This document shows, one piece after another, positions 10,069-15,803 of a stretch of 15,803 nucleotides of DNA. How positions within the stretch are numbered: position 1 is the stretch's first letter; every line of letters starts with the position of its first letter. Source of the DNA: Gammaproteobacteria bacterium (GTDB lineage: Bacteria; Pseudomonadota; Gammaproteobacteria; Xanthomonadales; Xanthomonadaceae); contig JAPLSI010000143.1 in assembly GCA_026398715.1 (NCBI GenBank), positions 1 to 15,803 of the forward strand. Direction: 5' to 3'. The position numbers and the translations under genes were made by a program. Below the pieces are notes generated by a model. That model was not told where the DNA came from. It made no database searches and saw only the letters and a program-made list of their open reading frames with translations.

Positions 10069-10098
10069 AAAAAAGAAGGGGCCCTTTCGGGCCCCTTC
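10069..10098 (-). terminator. Intrinsic terminator of the glycine-zipper gene, shared with the PhzF operon
   Basis: A perfect 10-bp stem GAAGGGGCCC / GGGCCCCTTC with a TTTC loop. Read on the minus strand, the stem is followed by TTTTTTGC, so it is a classic rho-independent terminator for the gene ending at 10125. On the plus strand it starts 9 bases after the second PhzF stop, with an A-run before it and no T-run after, so it may also end that operon but less strongly. Confidence 0.88.
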
Positions 10099-10124
10099 CG
10101 GTTCAACGTTTACTTGCAGCAAAC

Positions 10125-10778
10125 TCAACGGCGATAGTTCGAACCGTCATCCACCGGACGCACGTCGACCACGACGCGCATGGTGCGGCCCGGACGACGC
10201 GTCGTGTAGGACGTGTAGGTCTGGCCGGCGTAACGATAGGTCACGGTGTAACCCTCGACCTGGCGGCTGTTGTTGTCATAGTCGGTGACAGTGCGGCAGC
10301 GACGCACGGTGCCCGCGTTGTCGCGGTACTGGTCGTAGTTGCCCGAGGCATCATTGTTGCGGTCGACCTGGTTGCCGATCACGCCGCCGATCACCGCGCC
10401 GCCAATGGTGGCAGCCTTGCGGCCGTCGCCCTTGCCAGCCTGGTTGCCCAGCGCGCCACCGATCAATGCGCCGATCAGCGTGCCGTTGGCGTTGCTGTCC
10501 GTGCCATTGCGATAGAGGCGGCCGTTGCTGTCGCGGTAATAACCGTCGTCATAGGCATTGCTGCGCTCGTCCCAGCATTCCTGGCGCTGGTAGCCCTGCG
10601 CGGCGTAGCGGTCGTAAATCGGCACAGCGCTGATCACCGTCGCGACGTCGGTACGCTGGGTGCGGCTGTCATTGTCGTAGCGGGAGTCGTAACCCCGGCC
10701 GTAGTCCTGGGCACCCGCGGCGCCAACAGCGACAGCAGAAATGGCCAAGGCGAGAGCACTTACAGCGATACGTTTCAT
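10125..10778 (-). CDS. Glycine-zipper 2TM envelope protein
   Basis: A 217-residue exported protein. A signal peptide (MKRIAV, then LALAISAVAVGAAGA) is likely cleaved before QDYG; no lipobox cysteine is seen. Residues 24-97 are polar and rich in Tyr, Asp, Arg and Asn. Residues 99-138 form the glycine zipper: GTLIGALIGGALGNQAGKG, then ATIGGAVIGGVIGNQVD, two short hydrophobic helices with small residues every fourth position, as in the Rickettsia 17-kDa antigen and SlyB-like families that pack in or on the outer membrane. The C-terminal part is a Thr/Tyr-rich beta-like stretch (GYTVTYRYAGQTYTS). Two cysteines (68 in QECWD and about 160 in RRCRT) could form a periplasmic disulfide. The ATG has GGAG about 10 bases upstream. 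The upstream region holds TTCAG-type repeats that may be control sites. The exact role is unknown. Confidence 0.85.
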   Translation of the reverse strand: MKRIAVSALALAISAVAVGAAGAQDYGRGYDSRYDNDSRTQRTDVATVISAVPIYDRYAAQGYQRQECWDERSNAYDDGYYRDSNGRLYRNGTDSNANGTLIGALIGGALGNQAGKGDGRKAATIGGAVIGGVIGNQVDRNNDASGNYDQYRDNAGTVRRCRTVTDYDNNSRQVEGYTVTYRYAGQTYTSYTTRRPGRTMRVVVDVRPVDDGSNYRR

Positions 10779-10827
10779 TTGAGAAGACTCCAGTCGCCGG
10801 AATTGGCGCAGGCAAACCTTACGAAAC

Positions 10828-10902
10828 TTCGGCTAACCGCAGCCTTAACTGAATAAGATTCATGAACGTCGTTCAGCTAACGGCTGGTTTCGTTCAGCCA
10901 AC
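10828..10902. repeat. Cluster of TTCAG(C/T)(T/C)AA motifs upstream of the glycine-zipper gene
   Basis: CGTTCAGCTAAC (10870-10881) and CGTTCAGCCAAC (10891-10902) are direct repeats exactly 21 bases apart, two helical turns. A third copy, TTCAGTTAA, lies on the minus strand at 10845-10853, and a weaker TTCGGCTAAC is at 10828-10837. The last repeat overlaps the osmC stop codon. The spacing suggests binding by a dimeric regulator acting on the gene that starts at 10778; the regulator is unknown. Confidence 0.4.
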
Positions 10903-11328
10903 AAGGGTCGCCTCCATGCTTACCGGGATCCCCAGCGCCCGCGAAATGACGCAGTTCTTCTTGGCGTTGTCGGCAATCGCGGCAAATCCGGCGGCGTCCA
11001 GGCCCGGCACGGTGGCCGAGACGATCAGGTTGACGCCCACCGCGCTCGGGCCGGCCTCGGAGGTTTCCATCAGCACTTCGGCGCGGGTATCGATGCGGGT
11101 CGCCACGTGGCCGGCGTTGCCCAGGATGAAGCCCAGCGCCATGCTGAAGCAGCCCGCATGCGCGGCGGCCAGCAGTTCTTCGGGGTTGGTGCCCTTCTCA
11201 GCGCCGAAGCGGGTGTTGAAGGAATAATTCTGCTCGGCGAACAGCCCGCTTTGCGGGGTGCTCATCGCGCCCTTGCCCGTCTTCAGGTCACCCTGCCAGT
11301 GTGCGGTCGCGTATCGCTTGAAGCCCAT
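10894..11328 (-). CDS. osmC: OsmC family peroxiredoxin (organic hydroperoxide reductase)
   Basis: Reduces organic hydroperoxides using a pair of reactive cysteines; in E. coli OsmC is made under osmotic stress and in stationary phase. The 144-residue product closely follows E. coli OsmC (143 residues): AHWQGDLKTGKGAMST (9-24), FNTRFGAEKGTNPEELLAAA (37-56), the peroxidatic Cys60 in HAGCFSMAL and the resolving Cys126 in KKNCVIS. Arg40 and Glu51 match the residues that activate the peroxidatic Cys. The ATG at 11328 is chosen because AGGAG sits just upstream and homology begins at MGFKRYATAHW; the frame extends 16 codons further to 11376 without similarity. A CATAAT -10 candidate lies about 35 bases upstream. 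Confidence in OsmC over the Ohr subfamily is high from the KGTNPEEL block. Confidence 0.95.
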   Translation of the reverse strand: MGFKRYATAHWQGDLKTGKGAMSTPQSGLFAEQNYSFNTRFGAEKGTNPEELLAAAHAGCFSMALGFILGNAGHVATRIDTRAEVLMETSEAGPSAVGVNLIVSATVPGLDAAGFAAIADNAKKNCVISRALGIPVSMEATLVG

Positions 11329-11553
11329 GGGAATCTCCTGGTCGGTTTGATGCGGGGCACCATTATGCCGCGCCACGAGCGGACCGCATTTGACGGCTTG
11401 ACCACGGCCTCCGCGGGTGGAAGTCTAGGGCTGCCCGGTCCCGCCGGGCCGTCCGCCATGACCGACGCGCGGTTGCACCTGATGCGACCCAAGGCCGCGC
11501 TTCCGCGCCGCCGACCATGACGCCCTCAGCACCTGCCGCTAGGAGAGGTCGTT
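11329..11553. promoter_or_regulatory. Intergenic region between divergent osmC and fusA2
   Basis: 225 bases with no supported gene. On the minus strand CATAAT (11362-11367) could be the osmC -10. On the plus strand TTGACG (11390-11395) and TTGACC (11398-11403) resemble -35 boxes for fusA2, but no good -10 follows at standard spacing. GCCCGG/CCGGGC (11433-11449) is a 6-bp inverted repeat with a 5-base loop. AGGAGAGG at 11541-11548 is the fusA2 ribosome-binding site. Confidence 0.4.
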
Positions 11554-13602
11554 ATGTCGTACAGCACAGCCCAAATCCGCAACGTGGCCCTGGCAGGCCA
11601 CTCAAGCGCCGGCAAAACAACGCTTTTCGAAGCCCTGCTGCATGCCGGCGGCGCAATACAGACGGCAGGCAGCATCGAACGCGGCACCACGGTGTCCGAC
11701 TTCGATCCCATGGAAAAAGCGCGCCAACATTCGCTCAACACCGCCATCGCATCCACCGACCATGGCGGCATCCACGTCAACCTGATCGACACACCGGGAT
11801 TCCCGGATTTCCGCGGCCCTACCCTTTCCGCGTTTTCGGCGGTGGAAACCGTGTGCGTCGTGGTCAACGCCAGCCATGGCGTCGAATACGGCACGCGCCG
11901 CATGATGGACACCGCCAAGTCACGAAACCTGTGCCGCGTGCTGGTGGTGAATCGCATCGACGCCGAGCCGGGCAAGCTCGCCGCGCTGATCGGCCAGCTG
12001 CGCGATGCGTTCGGCCCCGAATGCCTGCCGATCAACCTGCCTGCCGACAACGGCGCGTCGGTGGTCGATTGTTTCTTCAACCCCACTGGCAGCAGTGACG
12101 TCGAGGACGTCGCCACGGCGCACCAGCGCATCATCGACCAGGTGGTGGAGATCAACGAGACGATGATGGGTCGTTACCTCGAGGAAGGCGAAGCAGGATT
12201 GTCCGGGCAGGATTTGCACGACGCCTTCGAACAATGCCTGCGCGAGGGGCACCTCGTGCCCATCTGTTTCGTTTCCGCACGCACCGGCGCCGGCGTGAAG
12301 GAACTGCTGGACCTCGCCGAAAAGCTGTTCCCCAGCCCACTGGAGGGCAACCCGCCGATGTTCCGCAAGGGCGTCGGCAGCGAGTCGCAGGACATCGTGC
12401 TGCAGGCCGATCCGAAGGCACACGTCATTGCCGACGTCTTCAAGATCGTCAACGACCCCTTCGTCGGCAAGCTCAGTGTGTTCCGCGTCTTCCAGGGCAC
12501 ATTGAAGCGCGACACGCAGCTGTATATCGATGACGGCCGCAAGCCTTTCAAGGTCGGCCATCTGTTCAAGCTGCGCGGCAAGGACCATGTCGAGATCGAC
12601 CATGCCATTCCCGGCGACATTGCCGCGGTGGCCAAGGTCGAGGAAATCCATTTCGATGCCGTGCTGCACGACTCGCACGAGGACGACCACATCCACCTGG
12701 CCCCGATCGAATTCCCGAAGCCGATGTTCGGGCTGGCAATCGAGGCCGCCACCCGCGGCCAGGAACAAAAGCTCGCCCTGGCGCTGCAGAAGCTCGCCGA
12801 GGAAGATCCCGGTTTCAGCGTCGAGCACAACCCGGAATTGAACGAGACCGTGGTGCGCGGCCTGGGCGAATTGCACCTGCGGGTGATGATCGAGCGGATG
12901 AAGGAGCGCTATGGCGTGGACGTGCACACCCGGCCACCGCGCATCGCCTATCGCGAAACCATCGGCGCCCATGCCGAGGGCCATCATCGGCACAAGAAGC
13001 AGACCGGCGGCGCGGGCCAGTTCGGCGAAGTTTTCCTGCGCGTGGAACCGCTCGATCGCGGCACCGGCTTCGAGTTCGTGGATGCAGTGAAGGGCGGCAC
13101 CATCCCCGGGCAATTCATCCCGGCGGTGGAAAAAGGCGTGCGCCAGGTGTTGCACGGCGGCGCGGTCGCGGGTTATCCGCTGCAGGACGTGCGCGTAACG
13201 GTGTACGACGGGAAGTTCCATCCCGTGGATTCGAAGGAGGTAGCCTTCGTCGCCGCCGGCAAGAAGGCTTTCCTGGACGCGATCACCCGGGCGCGGCCGC
13301 AGGTGCTGGAGCCGATCGTGGACCTGGCGGTGACGGCGCCGGAAAACCACATGGGAGACATCACGGGGGGCCTGGCGTCGAAGCGCGCGCGCATCAATGG
13401 CACCGACTCCACGCGCGACGGCGAGGTGCTGATCAAGGCGCAGGTGCCCTTGTCGGAGCTTCGGGATTACGCCGCCGAACTCAAGGGATCCACCGGCGGC
13501 CGCGGCAGGTACGACCTGGAGTTCAGCCACTACGAGCCCGTGCCGCCGCCCGTGCAGAAACAGTTGATGGAAGCCTACAAGCCACGGCACGATGAGGACT
13601 AG
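11554..13602 (+). CDS. fusA2: Elongation factor G-like protein (EF-G2 type translational GTPase)
   Basis: A 682-residue paralogue of EF-G with all five domains. G1 is GHSSAGKTTL (15-24), G3 is DTPGFPDF (79-86) and G4 is NRID (133-136). The domain II region starts near 285, GLGELHLRVMIERM is in domain III (about 435-450), KKQTGGAGQFGEV opens domain IV (about 485), and PENHMGDITGGLASKRARI lies in domain V (about 600). It differs from true EF-G at the catalytic switch: DTPGH has Phe83 in place of His, NKMD is NRID, and the switch I ERGITI block is FDPMEKARQHSL. Such changes are usual in the EF-G-like group, whose members often show weak or altered GTPase and an accessory role on the ribosome. 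AGGAGAGG precedes the ATG by about 8 bases. The small HhH gene follows 17 bases later. The main EF-G gene should exist elsewhere. Confidence 0.93.
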   Translation: MSYSTAQIRNVALAGHSSAGKTTLFEALLHAGGAIQTAGSIERGTTVSDFDPMEKARQHSLNTAIASTDHGGIHVNLIDTPGFPDFRGPTLSAFSAVETVCVVVNASHGVEYGTRRMMDTAKSRNLCRVLVVNRIDAEPGKLAALIGQLRDAFGPECLPINLPADNGASVVDCFFNPTGSSDVEDVATAHQRIIDQVVEINETMMGRYLEEGEAGLSGQDLHDAFEQCLREGHLVPICFVSARTGAGVKELLDLAEKLFPSPLEGNPPMFRKGVGSESQDIVLQADPKAHVIADVFKIVNDPFVGKLSVFRVFQGTLKRDTQLYIDDGRKPFKVGHLFKLRGKDHVEIDHAIPGDIAAVAKVEEIHFDAVLHDSHEDDHIHLAPIEFPKPMFGLAIEAATRGQEQKLALALQKLAEEDPGFSVEHNPELNETVVRGLGELHLRVMIERMKERYGVDVHTRPPRIAYRETIGAHAEGHHRHKKQTGGAGQFGEVFLRVEPLDRGTGFEFVDAVKGGTIPGQFIPAVEKGVRQVLHGGAVAGYPLQDVRVTVYDGKFHPVDSKEVAFVAAGKKAFLDAITRARPQVLEPIVDLAVTAPENHMGDITGGLASKRARINGTDSTRDGEVLIKAQVPLSELRDYAAELKGSTGGRGRYDLEFSHYEPVPPPVQKQLMEAYKPRHDED

Positions 13603-13619
13603 CCGAACGGATCGACCAA

Positions 13620-13910
13620 ATGGCAAAGGCAAGAAACGCGCAGGCCGCGCTGCGGCTCGAGGACATACCGAATATCGGACCGTCCATCGCCGACGACCTG
13701 CGCGCGCTCGACATCTACGAGCCCGCGCAATTGGTGGGCCGGGACCCCTACCAGCTGTATCGGCGGATGGGCGAGATAACCGGGGTCGCGCACGACCCCT
13801 GCCTGTGCGACACCTTTATCGCCGCCGTCCGCTTCATGGAAGGCGGCCCGTCGCGACCCTGGTGGTACTTCACGCCTGAGCGCAAGGCGCGACTGGCGAA
13901 GTTGCGCTAG
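13620..13910 (+). CDS. Small helix-hairpin-helix protein (Cdd1/pathogenicity-locus family)
   Basis: A 96-residue protein with a helix-hairpin-helix motif at about 13-30 (LEDIPNIGPSIADDLRALDI), a module that commonly contacts DNA without sequence specificity. It continues with PAQLVGRDPYQLYRRM, GVAHDPCLCDTFIAAV (two close cysteines, at about 61 and 63) and a C-terminal RPWWYFTPERKA. The pattern matches the small Cdd1-like family, annotated as pathogenicity locus or mitomycin-resistance-like protein, whose function is not established. It starts 17 bases after fusA2 on the same strand and is probably co-transcribed. Its stop codon TAG shares bases with the stop of the convergent SET gene (CTAG, 13907-13910), leaving no room for a terminator between them. 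Confidence 0.85.
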   Translation: MAKARNAQAALRLEDIPNIGPSIADDLRALDIYEPAQLVGRDPYQLYRRMGEITGVAHDPCLCDTFIAAVRFMEGGPSRPWWYFTPERKARLAKLR

Positions 13911-14404
13911 GCGCTTTTCTTCTTTCCGGGCTTGCTGCCGGGTTTGGGCTGCAACATCGTGCCGGTGCATTTCGGCGAACCGCAACGGCAGGCCCACAAC
14001 TTCTTCAGCCGATCGGTGTGCGCCTCGGCCAGCACGATGCCGTAGTTGTAGGTGAGCTCCTCGCCCGCCTTGATCGCGCGCATCGCCTCGATGAAGACCG
14101 CGTCCTTGGCCGGATCGCTGTCCTCGTCTTCCACCAGCACCGCTTCGCAGTTCGGATCGCAGCTGTGGTTGATCCAGCGCGCGGCATTGCCGCCGACATT
14201 GGCATCGATGACGTACACGTCATTTAGCGTGAACAGGAAGGTGTGGCCGGTGTCCACGTCGTCGGCATAGACGCGATCCACTTCCTTGTGGGTGCGATGG
14301 CGCCCCTTGTATTCGATCAGGCGTTCGCCCTTGCGGATGGGGGCGATGGCGAACACGCCGTTGCCATGGATTGCGGAGCGGCGAGTGGCTATCTTGGCGG
14401 GCAT
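13907..14404 (-). CDS. SET-domain protein, putative lysine methyltransferase
   Basis: A 165-residue protein consisting of a SET domain plus post-SET region, the fold of eukaryotic histone lysine methyltransferases, which transfer methyl from S-adenosylmethionine to protein lysine. Visible motifs: HGNGVFA (13-19) for SAM contact, ARWINHSCDPNC (75-86) forming the SET pseudoknot, and GEELTYNYG (114-122) with the catalytic-site tyrosines. The post-SET cysteines CRCGSPKC (139-146), with Cys82, would bind zinc. The tail is Lys/Pro-rich (PGSKPGKKK). All signature residues are present, so it is likely active; the substrate is unknown. Small SET proteins of this form occur in a number of proteobacteria. 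No Shine-Dalgarno is obvious before the ATG. It diverges from the SUF operon. Confidence 0.92.
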   Translation of the reverse strand: MPAKIATRRSAIHGNGVFAIAPIRKGERLIEYKGRHRTHKEVDRVYADDVDTGHTFLFTLNDVYVIDANVGGNAARWINHSCDPNCEAVLVEDEDSDPAKDAVFIEAMRAIKAGEELTYNYGIVLAEAHTDRLKKLWACRCGSPKCTGTMLQPKPGSKPGKKKSA

Positions 14405-14453
14405 CGGAGGGAAGCGGTGATGAACAGCGCCTATTGTCGCGCACTTCGCGTGA

Positions 14454-14482
14454 TTGAGCGTGCCCGATTGATATAGTACAAT
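14454..14482 (+). promoter_or_regulatory. Promoter of the SUF operon
   Basis: TTGAGC (14454-14459) and TACAAT (14477-14482) are separated by exactly 17 bases, a good sigma-70 promoter. Transcription would start near 14489, leaving a leader of about 44 bases before the regulator ATG at 14533. The -10 sits inside the palindromic operator candidate. Confidence 0.7.
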
Positions 14483-14491
14483 TTCGGTACT
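14475..14491. promoter_or_regulatory. Palindromic operator candidate for the Rrf2-type SUF regulator
   Basis: AGTAC, seven bases AATTTCG, GTACT: a perfect 5-bp inverted repeat covering the -10 and the predicted start point. A bound dimer here would block polymerase. Rrf2 regulators commonly control their own operon, so autorepression by the adjacent gene is the simplest reading. This is inferred from position and symmetry only. Confidence 0.55.
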
Positions 14492-14532
14492 GATTGAATT
14501 CCCGCGTCCTTCGACCTCCTTCGGGCCAGCCC

Positions 14533-14961
14533 ATGCTTCGGGTCACCAAACTCACTGACTACGCCACTGTCGTGCTGGCTGCCCTGGCCGTCGCACCGAG
14601 CCGCGTCCACAGCGCGGCGGAGCTTGCCGAGCGCTCGCGCCTGGAATTGCCCACCGTCAGCAAGGTGCTCAAGCCCCTGGCCCACGCCGGCCTCGTGACG
14701 GGCTTCCGGGGCGCAAGCGGCGGCTACCGCCTGGCTCGCCCGCCCGGGCAAATCAGCCTGATCGAGATCGTCGAGGCCATCGAAGGCCCGCTGGGCATGA
14801 CCGAGTGCTCCGGCGAGCACAGCACCTGCGAGCACGAGCCGCACTGCGGCGTGCAGGGCCATTGGCGACAGATCAACGACGTCATCGCCGATACGCTGCG
14901 CGGCATGACCCTGGCCCAGATGCTGCCCAAGGCCATCCCCATCAAACTTGCGAGCGCCTGA
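14533..14961 (+). CDS. Rrf2 family SUF operon regulator (IscR-like)
   Basis: A 142-residue winged-helix repressor of the Rrf2 family, the type that heads the SUF iron-sulfur assembly operon in xanthomonads. The start of the protein ([18 protein letters not shown]) and the HTH region ([20 protein letters not shown], 27-46) are typical, as is the wing ([15 protein letters not shown], 57-71). Three cysteines, 92, 99 and 105 ([15 protein letters not shown]), match the Fe-S cluster ligands of IscR-like regulators, so it probably senses cluster supply. The ATG at 14533 is preferred over an in-frame ATG at 14494, because the earlier one lies at the predicted transcription start and adds 13 residues outside the family. 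sufB begins 4 bases after its stop, so they form one operon. Confidence 0.93.
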   Translation: MLRVTKLTDYATVVLAALAVAPSRVHSAAELAERSRLELPTVSKVLKPLAHAGLVTGFRGASGGYRLARPPGQISLIEIVEAIEGPLGMTECSGEHSTCEHEPHCGVQGHWRQINDVIADTLRGMTLAQMLPKAIPIKLASA

Positions 14962-14965
14962 CGCC

Positions 14966-15803
14966 ATGGCCATCGAACGTACCGAGATCGAACGCCAGCT
15001 GGAGCGCCGCTACGACGCCGGCTTCGTCACCGATATCGAAAGCGACACCCTGCCGCCCGGCTTGTCCGAGGACACGGTGCGCTTCATCTCGGCCAAGAAA
15101 GGCGAGCCCGACTGGATGACCGAGTGGCGCCTGAAGGCCTACCGGCACTGGCTGACCATGCCGATGCCCGATTGGGCCGCGCTCGAGATCGCGCCGATCG
15201 ACCTGCAGGCGATCAGCTTCTTCGCTGCGCCCAAGAAGAAGTACGCCTCCCTCGACGAGGTGGACCCCAAGCTGCTGGAAACCTACGAGAAGCTGGGCGT
15301 CCCGTTGCACGAACGCGCCCGCCTTGCCGGCGTGGCCGTGGATGCGGTGTTCGACTCGGTCTCCGTGGGCACGACCTTCAAGAAGGAACTCGCCGAGAAA
15401 GGCGTGATCTTCTGTTCGTTCTCCGAGGCCGTGCAGGAACACCCTGAACTGGTCAGGCAGTACCTCGGCAGCGTGGTTCCGCCTGGCGACAATTATTTCG
15501 CCGCGCTCAATTCGGCAGTCTTTTCCGACGGCAGCTTCGTGTTCATACCGCGCGGCGTGCGTTGCCCGATGGAACTCAGTACCTACTTCCGCATCAACGC
15601 CCGCGACACCGGTCAGTTCGAGCGCACGCTCATCATCTGCGAGGACAAGGGCCACGTCTCCTACCTGGAAGGCTGCACCGCGCCCGTGCGCGACGAGAAC
15701 CAGTTGCACGCCGCCGTGGTGGAACTGGTCGCGCTGGAAGACGCCGAGATCAAGTACTCGACCGTGCAGAACTGGTACCCCGGCGATGAAAACGGCGTCG
15801 GCG
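14966..15803 (+). CDS. sufB: Fe-S cluster assembly scaffold SufB (N-terminal part, 3' end outside window)
   Basis: SufB works with SufC and SufD as the scaffold on which Fe-S clusters are built, mainly under oxidative stress or iron limitation, and it is often the main system in xanthomonads. The first 279 codons are visible and unbroken; the family is about 480-500 residues. Recognisable blocks are [87 protein letters not shown] and, at the edge, [16 protein letters not shown]. The ATG lies 4 bases after the regulator stop, with no strong ribosome-binding site, suggesting translational coupling. sufC, sufD and sufS are expected beyond the window. Confidence 0.97.
   Translation, partial: MAIERTEIERQLERRYDAGFVTDIESDTLPPGLSEDTVRFISAKKGEPDWMTEWRLKAYRHWLTMPMPDWAALEIAPIDLQAISFFAAPKKKYASLDEVDPKLLETYEKLGVPLHERARLAGVAVDAVFDSVSVGTTFKKELAEKGVIFCSFSEAVQEHPELVRQYLGSVVPPGDNYFAALNSAVFSDGSFVFIPRGVRCPMELSTYFRINARDTGQFERTLIICEDKGHVSYLEGCTAPVRDENQLHAAVVELVALEDAEIKYSTVQNWYPGDENGVG

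Noticed and set aside
11329..11376. 16-codon upstream extension of osmC
   Set aside because: The AGGAG site and the start of homology both support the ATG at 11328.
11920..13632. Long minus-strand open frame opposite fusA2
   Set aside because: Antisense shadow of fusA2 caused by high GC; composition is His/Val/Leu-rich with no motif.
13907..14404. SET gene as recent transfer from a eukaryote
   Set aside because: GC content and codon use look like the neighbours, and such proteins are known in many bacteria; nothing in the sequence shows recent transfer.
14494..14532. Earlier ATG for the SUF regulator
   Set aside because: It is at the predicted transcription start and adds residues outside the Rrf2 family.

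Overview
The window reads as ordinary chromosomal DNA from a high-GC gammaproteobacterium of the Xanthomonadaceae/Lysobacterales type. The evidence is the fused aspartate kinase/diaminopimelate decarboxylase (LysAC), the MurL/MurD2 pair known from Xanthomonas, a SUF-operon regulator of the xanthomonad Rrf2 type, and GC-rich third codon positions throughout. No phage, insertion sequence, CRISPR array, tRNA or rRNA was seen. The genus cannot be fixed from this stretch.

Layout. From 1 to 638 lies the C-terminal part of a sigma-54-dependent activator (+). Its tail runs antisense into the end of ssb (551-1039, -). ssb and the polyprenyl diphosphate synthase gene ispB (1170-2168, +) diverge from a 130-base region that holds a perfect TATAAT for each gene; the ispB one is so close to the ATG that the mRNA is probably leaderless. 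A hairpin separates ispB from a convergent, exported dienelactone-hydrolase-family gene (2200-2985, -). Upstream of that is a minus-strand operon lysAC (8225-5622), murL (5629-4268), murD2 (4326-3046), whose reading frames overlap. It links synthesis of diaminopimelate and lysine to the step that puts D-glutamate into peptidoglycan. Divergent from lysAC are two tandem PhzF-family paralogues (8313-9182 and 9179-10066, +) joined by a GTGA overlap. A strong terminator follows, then a convergent glycine-zipper envelope protein (10125-10778, -) and osmC (10894-11328, -). The EF-G-like GTPase gene fusA2 (11554-13602, +) is followed by a small helix-hairpin-helix protein (13620-13910, +). That gene's stop codon overlaps the stop of a convergent SET-domain methyltransferase gene (13907-14404, -). 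The right end is the start of a SUF iron-sulfur operon: the Rrf2-type regulator (14533-14961) and the first 279 codons of sufB (14966 onward), with a promoter and an overlapping palindromic operator candidate.

The most notable anomaly is in murD2. The open reading frame is intact, but about 50 residues seem to be missing between the carbamylated-lysine region and the C-terminal ligase domain. The HN, PHR and NDS(K/I)xT motifs expected of a Mur ligase are absent, and the codons at the junction are atypical. Whether this is a real gene variant, a decaying gene or an assembly error bears on how this organism supplies D-Glu.
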